From Halorubrum sp. CBA1229 (GTDB taxonomy: Archaea > Halobacteriota > Halobacteria > Halobacteriales > Haloferacaceae): a DNA stretch of 64,000 nt. The stretch covers positions 1 to 64,000 of the forward strand of contig NZ_CP054585.1 in NCBI RefSeq assembly GCF_003721435.2, written 5' to 3'. Below the pieces are notes generated by a model that had not been told where the DNA came from, ran no database searches, and saw nothing but the letters and a program-made list of their open reading frames with translations. Shown here one piece after another: positions 55,538 to 64,000 of this stretch (positions are counted from its first letter, which is position 1; each line of letters starts with the position of its first letter). Both the position numbers and the translations under genes were made by a program.

Positions 55538-56035
55538 ATGTCTGATAGACTGAGTAGACGGCGGTACGTCGCTGGAACCGGGGCCGCGCTGGCCCTCGGA
55601 ACGCTCGCCGGCTGTTCCGGCGGCGGAGGGGACGGCGGCGACGGCAACGACGTCCCCATGGAAGACGACGTCCCGAGCGCGATCGACGACCACCTCGCGG
55701 AAGCCCGGCTGTACGAGGGGACCATCGCCGACTACACCGGGCAGGACGAGGTCACCGTCTCGGTCGGCGCCGGAGAGGTCGGCTTCGCGTTCGACCCCCC
55801 GGCGATCCGGATCGACTCCAGCACGACCGTCGTCTGGGAGTGGACCGGCGAGGGCGGCGCCCACAACGTCGAATCCGTGGAGGGGTCCGAGTCCGACTTC
55901 AGCAGCGGTAACGCCGTTAGCGAAGAGGGCTCGACCTTCGAGCAGTCGTTCGACAACACCGGGATCCAGCTCTACCGGTGTACGCCGCACGAGGCCAACG
56001 GGATGCTCGGCGCCATCGAGGTCGTCGAGAGCTAA
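55538..56035 (+). CDS. Halocyanin-type blue copper lipoprotein
   Basis: A 165-residue protein. A twin-arginine signal (SRRRYVAGT) and lipobox (LGTLAGC) imply Tat export and a lipid anchor facing outward. The cupredoxin domain carries the type 1 copper ligands His (GGAHNVES) and Cys-His-Met (YRCTPHEANGM). Halocyanins shuttle electrons on the outer membrane face, plausibly to the terminal oxidase encoded about 4-7 kb away. Confidence 0.93.
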   Translation: MSDRLSRRRYVAGTGAALALGTLAGCSGGGGDGGDGNDVPMEDDVPSAIDDHLAEARLYEGTIADYTGQDEVTVSVGAGEVGFAFDPPAIRIDSSTTVVWEWTGEGGAHNVESVEGSESDFSSGNAVSEEGSTFEQSFDNTGIQLYRCTPHEANGMLGAIEVVES

Positions 56036-56124
56036 GTCCGGGTCGCTCCCGTCGCGGGGTTCGACTTTTACGGACGCGTCGGGACCTGTGCCACTAGCTT
56101 AGCCCTCGAGAGTCGAGACGCAAC

Positions 56125-56643
56125 TCAGGGGAGGTACGACCAGCGCACGTCCACGATGCGGTCGTGCTCGCTCGTCACGGTCGGTCGCGCGAGGTGGTCG
56201 TTCGCGTTGACGCCCGCCTCGGCCAGCCCGATGAGGGCGTCTTCGAGCGATCGATCCGAGCGCTCGACCGACGGGTCGCGCTCGTAGGGGGCGTCGATCG
56301 GCTCCCCGGGGTCGTTCGCGACCGCGACCTCGTCGGCGAGGTCCCCGCCGATGGCGCGCGGCGGCTGGTGGAACCGCCAGTCGCCGACCGTGAGGAACAG
56401 CCAGACGTCGCCGTTGATGGCGTGGTACTCCCCGGTGACGGCCGAGTCCTCGTGGGCGACGATCCGCGACAGAACCGCCGTTTTCGTCCGGTAGAGGGCG
56501 TCTTTTCGCGCGGAACGGACGTTGCTCTCGGTGACGTCGCCGCGGTCGTAGGCGGCGGTCGCCTCGTCGGCGAACTGCTTCGCGACCTTGTTGACGACGT
56601 ACAGCGATTCGAGCAGGTCGTCCGTCGGTTCGAGCGGATCCAC
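56125..56643 (-). CDS. Conserved haloarchaeal hypothetical protein
   Basis: A 172-residue soluble protein. The N-terminal half is helical (LESLYVVNKVAKQFADEA), followed by a beta-rich part (YHAINGDVWLFLTVGDWRFH). It is acidic and has no cysteines, signal or membrane segment. It converges on the halocyanin gene. I do not recognise a function. Confidence 0.68.
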   Translation of the reverse strand: MDPLEPTDDLLESLYVVNKVAKQFADEATAAYDRGDVTESNVRSARKDALYRTKTAVLSRIVAHEDSAVTGEYHAINGDVWLFLTVGDWRFHQPPRAIGGDLADEVAVANDPGEPIDAPYERDPSVERSDRSLEDALIGLAEAGVNANDHLARPTVTSEHDRIVDVRWSYLP

Positions 56644-56806
56644 GGTGGTGCCTCGTTGGTGTCGGAGTCACGTCCGCGCGTCGAAGACATAGGCGTTTCG
56701 GGGTCCCGCGGACCGCGAGCGGACGTCGCACGGGCCGCGAGCACGCGCCGGAACGGGGGCCGGATGGTTAATTCTTTAAGCACACGGACGAAGGTGAGGC
56801 CAAGAA

Positions 56807-57082
56807 ATGTCGGACGACTCGCTCAAACTGTACACAGCGATATACGTCGCGCTCCTGGTCGCGGCGACGCTGAACTTCGTTCTCTTCGAGGCCGCGTTCC
56901 TCGACTTCACGTACGCCCAGGCGCTCGGCGGAACGCTGCTGATAGCGACGGTCAAGACGCTGCTCATCGTCGCCTACTTCCAGCACCTCCGGTGGGAGAA
57001 CCGCTCGCTGACCTACGTGATGGCGCTCGCGCTCGCGCTGACCATGCTGCTGATGGCCGCGGCGACGTACTCCATCTCGTAG
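56807..57082 (+). CDS. Cytochrome c oxidase subunit IV-like protein
   Basis: A 91-residue membrane protein with three helices. It matches the prokaryotic COX4 (caa3 subunit IV/CtaF) family: 'ALLVAATLNFVLFEAAF', 'KTLLIVAYFQHLRWENRSLT' and a final helix. It lies about 2.8 kb from the fused oxidase subunit I-III gene on the other strand. A TTTAAG element about 30 nt upstream is the likely promoter. Confidence 0.9.
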   Translation: MSDDSLKLYTAIYVALLVAATLNFVLFEAAFLDFTYAQALGGTLLIATVKTLLIVAYFQHLRWENRSLTYVMALALALTMLLMAAATYSIS

Positions 57083-57186
57083 CGCCGTCGCCCGCTCCTC
57101 CCGGTCTCCGAGTTTCGCCCGAATCGAGTGCGGCAGTTCTGACACGTTCGGGCGTGTTTTTTGTAGTCGTGTGTGAAGGGTATCGT

Positions 57187-57936
57187 ATGGAACTCCGCGA
57201 CGCCACCGCAGCCGACGTCGACGCGATCCGCGAAGTCGCCCGCGAGTCGCTGCTCGCCTCGTACGACCACGCCGTCGAGGAGGCGCTGCTCGCCGAGGCG
57301 GTCGACAAGTGGTACGACTCCGACGACCTCGTCGCGGACATCGACGACGAGAGCACCGTCTGCCCCGTCGCCGTCGTGGACGACGACGTGGTCGGGTTCG
57401 CCGAGAGCTACGTGGTCGGGCGCCGGGAGCGGGTCGGCGAGATCGACTGGGTGCACGTCCACCCGGACCACCGCGAGTCCGGGATCGGCTCCGCGCTCCT
57501 CGAGCGCGTCGAGGCGGAGCTCAGCGACGCGGACGTCGACCGCATCGAGGCGCGGGTCCTCGTCGCCAACGAGGCCGGCACCGCCTTTTACGAGGCCGAG
57601 GGGTACGAGCTCGTCGGCGAGCGTGCCGTGGAGATCGGCGGGGAGACGTTCGACGAGCGGGAGTACCGCAAGCAGGTCAGCCGGCTGACCGGGATCTCCG
57701 AGGGCGTCGTCGAGACGGACGCCGGCGACACCGTCTACGTCGCCTTCGACGAGAACGAGCGGGGCTCTAAGGGCCCCTTCTACGTCGCCTACGCCGACCC
57801 CGACCGAGAGCAGCGGTACGGCTACTTCTGCGGGAACTGCGAGGGGACCGACATCGCCATCGACACGATGGACCGCATGGAGTGCACCGACTGCGGTAAC
57901 CGGCGGAAGCCGTCGCGGTGGGACGCCGCCTACTGA
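57187..57936 (+). CDS. GNAT N-acetyltransferase fused to a C-terminal zinc-ribbon domain
   Basis: A 249-residue fusion. The GNAT domain (about 1-150) shows the acetyl-CoA motif 'VHVHPDHRESGIGSALL' and 'GTAFYEAEGYELVGE'. The C-terminal about 90 residues (DUF5816-like) end in a zinc ribbon with 'CGNCEGTDI' and 'CTDCGNRRKPSRW'. The ribbon may guide the acetyltransferase to nucleic acid or protein. Substrate unknown. The GNAT half alone would be a common annotation, so the fusion is worth noting. Confidence 0.85.
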   Translation: MELRDATAADVDAIREVARESLLASYDHAVEEALLAEAVDKWYDSDDLVADIDDESTVCPVAVVDDDVVGFAESYVVGRRERVGEIDWVHVHPDHRESGIGSALLERVEAELSDADVDRIEARVLVANEAGTAFYEAEGYELVGERAVEIGGETFDEREYRKQVSRLTGISEGVVETDAGDTVYVAFDENERGSKGPFYVAYADPDREQRYGYFCGNCEGTDIAIDTMDRMECTDCGNRRKPSRWDAAY

Positions 57937-57962
57937 GCCAGACGCTCAGTCGCCGAGCCGAT

Positions 57963-58955
57963 TCATAAGGTGTCTTTCACGCCGAGCACCCGCTCCTCCG
58001 CCTCGCGGCCGGGGTCCCACTCGCTCCCGTCGCGCTCGGCCTCTCGGTGCTCGGCGACGGTCCGGGCCATCGCCTCCTCGATCGGGGTCGACTCCCAGCC
58101 GAGGTCGGCGAGCGCGCACGTGTCGAGCAGGTGCGGGTACTCGCGGTAGAGCGCGAACTCGTCAGGTTCGAGCCCGCCGGCCGCGAGGGCGTCGGCGCTC
58201 GCGGGCACGACCTCGCAGTCGGTACCGGCGACCTCGGCGATCGTCGTCACCGTCTCCTCGAGGGTGAGCGCCCGGCGGTCGCCGACGTTGTAGGCGGCCC
58301 CGGGCTCGCCGCGCTCGGCGACGATCCGGAGCGCGCTCGCGACGTCTTCGACGTACGCGCGGTGCCAGAGGTTCTGGCCGTCCCCGGGGACGACGACGCG
58401 GTCGTGCGAGAGCACGCGGTCGATCCAGTAGTCGAGCCGTTCCGTGTAGTCGTACGGGCCGTAGACGATACACGGGCGGACCGCAGTCGCGTTGACCCCG
58501 TTCTCGGCGGCGTCGAACACGACCCGGTCGCCCTCGGCCTTCCGGTTGCCGTACGTCTCCATGCTCTCGTCGGTCGCCTGTTCGGGCGTACACGGCTGGA
58601 GCGGCGTCTCCCACTCGCGCTTCGGGATCTCCTCTTCGGCGTAGCTCGACCCCGACGAGACGTACACGTAGCCGTCGACGTCGGCGAACACGTCGACCGC
58701 GGCCTCGACGTCGGCCGGATGGTAGGCGACGCAGTCGATCACGATGTCCGGCTCCGCCGAGAGCTTCGCCGTTCGGAGGTCGCGCTCGTTCGTCCGGTCG
58801 CCCTCGACGTGCGTCACGCGGTCGTCGCCCGCGAAGGGGTTCTCGTGAGTCCCGCGGTTCAGCATCGTCACGTCGTAGCCGTTCCCGAGCAGATCGGAGA
58901 CGGTGTGTCTCCCGATGAACCGCGTGCCGCCGATAACGAGCGCCGTGTCGGTCAT
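57963..58955 (-). CDS. NAD-dependent epimerase/dehydratase (extended SDR)
   Basis: A 330-residue SDR enzyme. The cofactor site is 'ALVIGGTRFIGRHTVSDL', and the catalytic Tyr and Lys lie in 'YGNRKAEGD'. The N-terminal variation GGTRFIG places it with isoflavone-reductase/CSP41-like sugar-nucleotide enzymes. 'RPCIVYGPYDYTERLDYWID' is the substrate loop. Probably modifies a nucleotide sugar or related substrate. The ATG at 58953-58955 begins the Rossmann strand directly. Confidence 0.89.
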   Translation of the reverse strand: MTDTALVIGGTRFIGRHTVSDLLGNGYDVTMLNRGTHENPFAGDDRVTHVEGDRTNERDLRTAKLSAEPDIVIDCVAYHPADVEAAVDVFADVDGYVYVSSGSSYAEEEIPKREWETPLQPCTPEQATDESMETYGNRKAEGDRVVFDAAENGVNATAVRPCIVYGPYDYTERLDYWIDRVLSHDRVVVPGDGQNLWHRAYVEDVASALRIVAERGEPGAAYNVGDRRALTLEETVTTIAEVAGTDCEVVPASADALAAGGLEPDEFALYREYPHLLDTCALADLGWESTPIEEAMARTVAEHREAERDGSEWDPGREAEERVLGVKDTL

Positions 58956-59040
58956 ACCGATCCTCGGGCCAGCGCCCTCAAAAGCGTGACCGAAGCGGAC
59001 CGGGACAGGCGAGTCGGCGGGAGGATCGGATCTCCGCCCC

Positions 59041-59181
59041 TCAGTCGTCGGCGCGCGGTCCGTCGCCGCGCCACCGCTTGTAGAGGAGGTACGCGATCCC
59101 GAGGCCGAGGACCCACGTTCCGACCCCCACCACCGCGAATCCGATCCCGACGAGAAAGTCGCCGGCCGGGATACCGAGCAT
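59041..59181 (-). CDS. 46-residue single-helix membrane micro-protein
   Basis: ATG at 59179-59181 to TGA at 59041-59043. The sequence has one long hydrophobic stretch (GDFLVGIGFAVVGVGTWVLG) followed by a basic stop-transfer region (LLYKRWRGD) and an acidic tail. The composition is that of a real membrane peptide. It fills the gap between the SDR gene and the membrane zinc-ribbon gene. Function unknown. Confidence 0.6.
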   Translation of the reverse strand: MLGIPAGDFLVGIGFAVVGVGTWVLGLGIAYLLYKRWRGDGPRADD

Positions 59182-59260
59182 ACCACGACTCAGCGTCTCG
59201 GCCTCATAAACGCTCCGAGCGAGGGGCAGTTACACGGTCCCGGGGTCCGTAGCTCGCGCC

Positions 59261-59809
59261 ATGACAGACCGCAGTCGCCGTCGACCGTGGCTCGCCGTGC
59301 TGTTGGCGCTCGTCGTCTCCGGGCTCGGACACGCGTACCTCCGCCGCTGGGCGCGTGCGTTCGGCTGGTACGTCGCGGTCACCGCGACGCTCGTCCTCGT
59401 CGTTCCCGACGCGGCGGTGGATCGGCTCGTCGCCGGCGACCCGCCGCCGATCGCCGATATCGCCCCGGCCGTGCTCGTCGTCGCCGCCAGCGTGATCGAC
59501 GCGTACGTCCTCGCGCGCCGCAACAACCGCGAGTACGAACGCGACAAGCGGACGAAGGCGGGAGCGACCTCGGAGCGAGTGACCTCCGGAACCGCGCCGG
59601 AGCGGGCGGACACGGGAGCGTCGACGGGACAGACGGACCCGGGAGCGTCGACAGGCCGGACGGACACCGAGACGCTGACCGATCGCTCCGACCGGTCGAC
59701 GGTCGACGACGGGGGCGACGTCGAGGCGGTGTCGTGTCCGCACTGCGGCCGCGAGACCGACCCGGCGTTCGATTTCTGTCAGTGGTGCGCCGAGCCGGTC
59801 GACGAGTGA
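59261..59809 (+). CDS. Membrane protein with C-terminal zinc ribbon
   Basis: A 182-residue protein. Two or three N-terminal hydrophobic segments (about 10-90), with 'GLGHAYLRRWARAFGWYV' at the start, precede a disordered Thr/Asp/Gly linker. A C4 zinc ribbon ends it (CPHCGRE and CQWCAEP). This resembles a common haloarchaeal class of small membrane proteins (DUF7575-like). No reaction can be assigned. Confidence 0.75.
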   Translation: MTDRSRRRPWLAVLLALVVSGLGHAYLRRWARAFGWYVAVTATLVLVVPDAAVDRLVAGDPPPIADIAPAVLVVAASVIDAYVLARRNNREYERDKRTKAGATSERVTSGTAPERADTGASTGQTDPGASTGRTDTETLTDRSDRSTVDDGGDVEAVSCPHCGRETDPAFDFCQWCAEPVDE

Positions 59810-59849
59810 GGACACGGGAGAGCGGCGCGGGGGCTAACGGGACGCGGCC

Positions 59850-59875
59850 AAAATACAAAAGAACCCGACAAAAAC
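59850..59875 (-). terminator. Candidate oligo-T terminator after the oxidase operon
   Basis: On the minus strand T-rich runs (TTTTTG and TTTTGTATTTTGG) begin about 24 nt after the coxA-coxC stop codon. This is the usual form of an archaeal intrinsic terminator. Confidence 0.5.
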
Positions 59876-59898
59876 CGAATGCGGCGGCGAACGCCGCC

Positions 59899-62397
59899 TC
59901 AGAAGAGGTAGAACAGCGGGAAGATGAACACCCAGACGATGTCGACGAAGTGCCAGTAGAGGCCGAAGTACTCCACCGGCCGCTCGTCCTCCAGGTAGTG
60001 CCCCTGGTACGCCCGGACGAACAGGTAGCAGGCGATCAGGAGCCCGATGACGACGTGGAGCCCGTGGAGCCCCGTGGTGACGTAGTAGATCGACGCCTGA
60101 ACCGGATCTCCGTGGGCGTTCGAGCCGATCATCACGCCGCGGTCGAACACCTCGTGGTGCCACTCCCACATCTTGATGCTGAGGAACGTGAGCGAGAGCA
60201 GAATCGTCGCCCCAAGCGAGGCCAGCAGCCCCTGCCGGCTCTTCCGGTGGGCGGCGACGAGCGCCAAGATCACGGTGAACGAGGAGGTGATCAGCACGAA
60301 CGTGTTGATGAGGCCGGGGAGCGACTCCGTCAGCGGCTCCCACGTCATCCACCCGGCGTTGTACCGGACGAAGATGGCCGCCGAGAGGAACGCGCCGAAG
60401 ACAATCACGTCGGACGCCAGGAAGAACCACATCCCCAGCTTCACCTTCTCGACGCCGTTGAACGGCCACCGCTCGGCGAACTCACTGGGCGGTGCGTAGA
60501 AGTCCTCTAACCCCCACTTCACGCCGCTCGCGATCAGCCCGACGAGTCCGACGACGATGAACACCGGGTACATCACGTTCGAGATCTCGACGCTCGTCGA
60601 CGCGAGCGACTCGCCCACGATGAACGTGACCGAGTCGGCGAACCCGGAGAGCCCGAACAGGAAGAACCCGGTCATCAACGAGAGGGCGAACGGCCAGATG
60701 CTCGCGTGGCTCGGGTGTTTGTCCCAGTACGGGTACTCCTTGATGTGGTCGGAGTGCGTGTCGCCGCCGTCGGTCGCGGCGTTCCCGTCGCCGTCGGTCT
60801 TCACCGCCGGACCGCCGTCGGGAACGTAGTCTTTCACGAACTCGAGCTTGCCGGACGCGTACGATGGGCGGTTCGGCCAGTTCTCGAGCGGCGGCGGCGA
60901 GGAGACGGCCCACTCGGCGGTCCGCGAGTAGTCCCACGGATTATCGCCCGCCTCCGGTCCGGAGACGTACGACTTCGCGAAGTTGTAGAACATGATGAAG
61001 AAGGAGAACCCGAGGATGAACGCCCCGATCGTCCCGATCTGGTGGAAGGTCTGGAACTCGGGGTTGTACTCGAAGACGCGACGCGGGGTCTCCCAGCCGA
61101 GGAACATGGAGAAGTACACCATGTTGAAGCTGACGAAGAAGATCACGAAGTGGAGCTTCCCCAGCAGCTCGTTGTACATCTTCCCGGTCACCTTCGGGAA
61201 CCAGTAGTAGGCGCCGCCGAACAGCGCCGTCGCGCCCCCGAACATCACGTAGTGGAAGTGCGCGACCACCCAGTAGGTGCCGCGGAACTCGTAGTCGAGG
61301 ACGATGGCGCCGAGGAACACCCCGGTGATGCCGCCGAGGATGAAGAGTAGCAGCGCGCCGAACGCGAAGAGGAACGGCGTCGTGAACTGGATCCGTCCCT
61401 TGATCAGCGTGTAGATCAGCGAGAAGACGACCAGGTCGAAGGGGAGCGAGATACCGATGGTCGTCGCCATCATCAGCGTCTTGATCTCCAGGTTGATCGT
61501 CGTGAGGAACATGTGGTGCATCCACACGAGGAACGACTGGACGGAGATGAGACAGATGGCGATGATGACCCACTTCCGGCCGACGAGCCGGCGCCCGGAG
61601 AACGTCTGGAACAGCTCCAGCATGACCCCCAACGCCGGGAAGAAGACGATGTACACCTCCGGGTGACCGAAGAACCAGAACAGGTGCCCCCACAGGAGGG
61701 AGCCGCCCTCGGTCGCGGAGAAGTACACCGAGCCGAGCACGCGGTCGGAGGCGAGGATGAGCCCGACGGCGAGCAGCGCCGCGAACGCGAACAGCATCAT
61801 CCACACGGTTGCGAGGATTCCCCAGGTGAACATCGGCATGTCCATGATCCCCATCCCCTCGGCCCGGGAGTGGTGGATCGACGTGAGGAAGTTCACCGTC
61901 GACGCCGTGATACCGATCGTGAACATCGCCAAGGCGAGCACCGCCCCGGTCGACCCGATGCTCGGCGTGTACATCGGGACGTTGAGCGGGGCGTACATCG
62001 TCCACCCCGCGCTCAGCGTACCGCCCTGGAAGAAGCTGATCCCCAGCAGCACGCCGGAGAACAGGTACATCCAGTACGAGAGCGCGTTCAGCCGCGGGAA
62101 CGCGAGGTCGTCGGCGCCGATCTGGAGCGGAACGAAGTAGTTCGCGAACCCGAAGCCGAACGGCGAGAGGAACCAGAACACCATTATCAGCCCGTGGGCC
62201 GTGACCGCCTCGTTGTACGCGAGCCCGGAGAGCACCTGGTTCGCGGGGTCCCAGAGCTGGACGCGGATCAGCAGCGCGAGCACGCCGCCGAACAGCAGGA
62301 AGAACAGCGCCGTGATCGTGTATAAGATTCCGATGTCCTTGTGGTTGGTCGTGACGAGCCAGCGCTTGACGGACGTCGTCGGCGGGAGCTCGCTCAT
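59899..62397 (-). CDS. coxA: Cytochrome c oxidase subunits I and III, fused
   Basis: An 832-residue fusion of heme-copper oxidase subunit I (about 1-530) and subunit III (about 580-832). Subunit I ligands are intact: low-spin heme His ([10 protein letters not shown]), the CuB His-Tyr pair ([10 protein letters not shown]), two CuB histidines (MHHMFLTT) and the high-spin/low-spin pair (HFHYVMFGG). Subunit III shows '[17 protein letters not shown]' and '[14 protein letters not shown]'. An acidic linker joins them. It reduces O2 to water and pumps protons. It is coupled to coxB by a 4-bp ATGA overlap. Confidence 0.96.
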   Translation of the reverse strand: MSELPPTTSVKRWLVTTNHKDIGILYTITALFFLLFGGVLALLIRVQLWDPANQVLSGLAYNEAVTAHGLIMVFWFLSPFGFGFANYFVPLQIGADDLAFPRLNALSYWMYLFSGVLLGISFFQGGTLSAGWTMYAPLNVPMYTPSIGSTGAVLALAMFTIGITASTVNFLTSIHHSRAEGMGIMDMPMFTWGILATVWMMLFAFAALLAVGLILASDRVLGSVYFSATEGGSLLWGHLFWFFGHPEVYIVFFPALGVMLELFQTFSGRRLVGRKWVIIAICLISVQSFLVWMHHMFLTTINLEIKTLMMATTIGISLPFDLVVFSLIYTLIKGRIQFTTPFLFAFGALLLFILGGITGVFLGAIVLDYEFRGTYWVVAHFHYVMFGGATALFGGAYYWFPKVTGKMYNELLGKLHFVIFFVSFNMVYFSMFLGWETPRRVFEYNPEFQTFHQIGTIGAFILGFSFFIMFYNFAKSYVSGPEAGDNPWDYSRTAEWAVSSPPPLENWPNRPSYASGKLEFVKDYVPDGGPAVKTDGDGNAATDGGDTHSDHIKEYPYWDKHPSHASIWPFALSLMTGFFLFGLSGFADSVTFIVGESLASTSVEISNVMYPVFIVVGLVGLIASGVKWGLEDFYAPPSEFAERWPFNGVEKVKLGMWFFLASDVIVFGAFLSAAIFVRYNAGWMTWEPLTESLPGLINTFVLITSSFTVILALVAAHRKSRQGLLASLGATILLSLTFLSIKMWEWHHEVFDRGVMIGSNAHGDPVQASIYYVTTGLHGLHVVIGLLIACYLFVRAYQGHYLEDERPVEYFGLYWHFVDIVWVFIFPLFYLF

Positions 62398-63164
62398 GCG
62401 GGGACACCTCCGACGGCGGCGGCGTCGATGCTCGCGCTGGAGGAGTTGCCGGACTCACCCTCCGTGTTCTCGTACCACTCCTCCCACTCGTCCTGCGGGA
62501 TGACCGTGATCTGGCCTTTCATCGCCGAGTGTCCGGAGCCGCACAGCTCGAAGCACTCGACCCTGAACGTCGCCTCGCCGCCCTGCGCCTCGACCTCTTC
62601 GGAACTCACGGAGAACCAGTTACTGTTGGACTCTCCGGGGATGGCGTCGGATTTTATCCGTAACTCCGACGAGCCGAAGTTGTGCCACACGTCGCGTGAG
62701 GTCACCTCGATGTCGATCCGCTGGTCGGCCGGCACGATCATCTCTCCCGTCGTGGTGTGGCCGTTCGGGTACTCGTACTCCCAGCCGAACTGGTACCCCT
62801 CGACGAGGATCTCGATGTCGCCCTCGTCGCCCGTGTCGGGACCCTCCTCGACGTAGAGGAGAATTCCGTACGCGTACACGACGAGACTAATGACGACGAT
62901 CGCGCTCAGACCGAACGACAGGAAGAGCTTCTTTGCTTTCGGACCGCCCTGTCCCGTCGGGAGCTCGCCGACGGTCGGCGCGTCGAAGTCCTTTCTCGGT
63001 TCGCCCCCGTCGTCGCGGTACTTGTACACGTTCCACAGCGTGTACGCGACGACTATCGTACCAACGAGCGTACCGAGCGCGAGGAAGACGAAGAAGATCT
63101 CGTCGAAGACCTCCGCCTGCGCGCGCCAGTCGCTCCCCTGTTGCAGGATAATTGGATCTATCAT
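62394..63164 (-). CDS. coxB: Cytochrome c oxidase subunit II
   Basis: A 256-residue protein with an N-terminal membrane hairpin (about 20-45 and 85-115) and an outer cupredoxin domain. The dinuclear CuA site is complete: His in '[11 protein letters not shown]', then [14 protein letters not shown], with C-x3-C-x3-H-x2-M. A cytochrome c or halocyanin donor would dock here. The start at ATG 63162-63164 was chosen because the membrane hairpin and family N-terminus follow. It is the first gene of the oxidase operon. Confidence 0.94.
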   Translation of the reverse strand: MIDPIILQQGSDWRAQAEVFDEIFFVFLALGTLVGTIVVAYTLWNVYKYRDDGGEPRKDFDAPTVGELPTGQGGPKAKKLFLSFGLSAIVVISLVVYAYGILLYVEEGPDTGDEGDIEILVEGYQFGWEYEYPNGHTTTGEMIVPADQRIDIEVTSRDVWHNFGSSELRIKSDAIPGESNSNWFSVSSEEVEAQGGEATFRVECFELCGSGHSAMKGQITVIPQDEWEEWYENTEGESGNSSSASIDAAAVGGVPA

Positions 63165-63418
63165 GTTCGTCTCTCTGCTCTTGTTCCTCCCTTGGCGATG
63201 GTACACTTAGCTCTTGTGTAGCGAGACCAGAAGCGCCGGTCCGAGCCACCGCGTGAGACGCGTCTGCGACGCCGCGGGCGCGGGGTCGACCGTCCACCGA
63301 ACCGCACCGGATCGGACGTGTCTTTGAACCGGATCGGACGCGAATCGGGAGCCGAACCGGACGAGTATACGAAGGCTATTTGTACACGCGAACGGACCGG
63401 CTAATAACGAAACTCACC

Positions 63419-63874
63419 ATGGTCACACTCTCGCTCTTGAGCACGGCACTAATGGGGCTGCTCGCCGCGGCCACCTTCCTCGCCGTCGCGCAGGTCGGCG
63501 CGCAGCGAACGGCGCCCGGAACGGACGAATCGCCCGACAGATACGCCGCGGTCGTCGGTGCGCTCGCCGACATCGTTCGGAAACCGGTCGTCTGGGCCGT
63601 CGCGTTCATCGTCATCGCGGTCGGCATCGGCGGCGTCGCGTTGCTCGCGGTCGGCGACTTCGGACTGCCGGAGGGGCTCTCCGGTAGCCTCCTCGGCGTC
63701 GCCTACGCCGCTGTCGGACTGCTGGTGACCGGGTTCGTCTTCCTCGGTGCGTACTTCGGCGCCCGCGGGCGCGGGCTGGGCAACGCGCACGGCGTCGCGG
63801 CCGGCTCGTTCGCCGCGGGACTCGTCTTCCTCGTTCTCATCGCGGTCCAGCTCCTCGTCGGCGTCGTCGGCTGA
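63419..63874 (+). CDS. Four-helix haloarchaeal membrane protein
   Basis: A 151-residue integral membrane protein with four hydrophobic segments (about 1-25, 55-80, 90-115 and 125-150) and a short charged loop after the first. It diverges from coxB across a 254-bp gap with no other gene. It might assist oxidase assembly, but this is inferred only from position. The ATG at 63419 is preferred over an upstream TTG. Confidence 0.72.
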   Translation: MVTLSLLSTALMGLLAAATFLAVAQVGAQRTAPGTDESPDRYAAVVGALADIVRKPVVWAVAFIVIAVGIGGVALLAVGDFGLPEGLSGSLLGVAYAAVGLLVTGFVFLGAYFGARGRGLGNAHGVAAGSFAAGLVFLVLIAVQLLVGVVG

Positions 63875-63967
63875 GACCGGTTCCGCGTCTCTTTTCTGCA
63901 GACCGGCTCGCGCCGACCGCAGGCTCTCCGGCCGTCTCGCGCCGATCGCGGGGGAAGCTCAGCGATT

Positions 63968-63977
63968 AAAAAAAAAA
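63968..63977 (-). terminator. Oligo-T terminator on the minus strand
   Basis: Ten consecutive A on the plus strand give T10 on the minus strand, starting 4 nt after the stop codon of the gene entering from the right. Confidence 0.55.
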
Positions 63978-63981
63978 TTCG

Positions 63982-64000
63982 CTACGCGACCGCGACGCCG
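63982..64000 (-). CDS. C-terminal end of a gene continuing past the window
   Basis: In the minus strand the last 19 bases read ...GVAVA-stop (TAG at 63982-63984), followed at once by an oligo-T run. This is the pattern of a gene end plus terminator. Too little is visible to name it. Confidence 0.35.

Overview
The window is GC-rich, densely coded haloarchaeal chromosome, most like the Halorubrum group. The genus is inferred from general character only. Evidence for a haloarchaeon includes very acidic predicted proteins, an archaeal ribosomal/aIF2-alpha/Nop10 cluster, UspA-rich transporters, halocyanin, Tat lipoproteins, and many TATA boxes 25-29 nt upstream of start codons (leaderless transcripts). 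Only one stretch, about 44.13-46.0 kb next to a tRNA-Thr gene, is clearly AT-rich and looks acquired.

Layout. 1-5 kb: the end of an RND/MMPL exporter, converging on a three-gene metal ABC importer (binding protein, ATPase, permease) with a perfect DtxR-like palindrome upstream. 5.2-15 kb: YhbY RNA-binding protein and MscS channel, then a potassium/stress block of TrkA, two TrkH paralogues, a UspA protein, an amino-acid permease fused to Usp domains, and a double-Usp protein. 15-24 kb: acyl-CoA mutase region with two B12 mutase large subunits. One carries the Phe/Gln residues of isobutyryl-CoA mutase and the other the Tyr/Arg residues of methylmalonyl-CoA mutase. They are accompanied by methylmalonyl-CoA epimerase, archaeal phosphopantothenate synthetase, an Lrp regulator, a DUF63 membrane protein, an O-methyltransferase and a FocA/NirC channel. 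24-31 kb: S9 peptidase, cyclase-family hydrolase, the L44e-S27e-aIF2alpha-Nop10-PAC2 cluster, and a thiolase/DUF35 pair.

31-38.5 kb: two sensor histidine kinases, a double VOC protein, a UbiA prenyltransferase and a single-domain EamA protein. 38.5-40 kb: a solo IS200/IS605-type TnpB element with hairpin ends, inserted beside eamA. 40-44 kb: MATE exporter, Trm5 and small unknown genes. 44.1-46 kb: tRNA-Thr(CGU) and the AT-rich island, whose one convincing gene combines a possible EVE/PUA-like N-terminus, a zinc ribbon and a PD-(D/E)XK-like nuclease motif. It is the best candidate here for an undescribed defence protein.

46-59 kb: a 43-residue zinc-ribbon protein behind an 18-bp palindrome, a membrane-anchored winged-helix protein beside a secreted sequon-rich protein, then ProRS, CoA-type NUDIX, DUF371, amidohydrolase, a YchF-like GTPase, a small possible nuclease, halocyanin, a COX subunit IV-like protein, a GNAT-zinc-ribbon fusion and an SDR epimerase. 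59-64 kb: small membrane proteins and the aerobic terminal oxidase (coxB, then fused coxA-coxC). Halocyanin, subunit IV and the oxidase lie within 8 kb and plausibly form one respiratory branch. No CRISPR array, rRNA or replication origin was seen.
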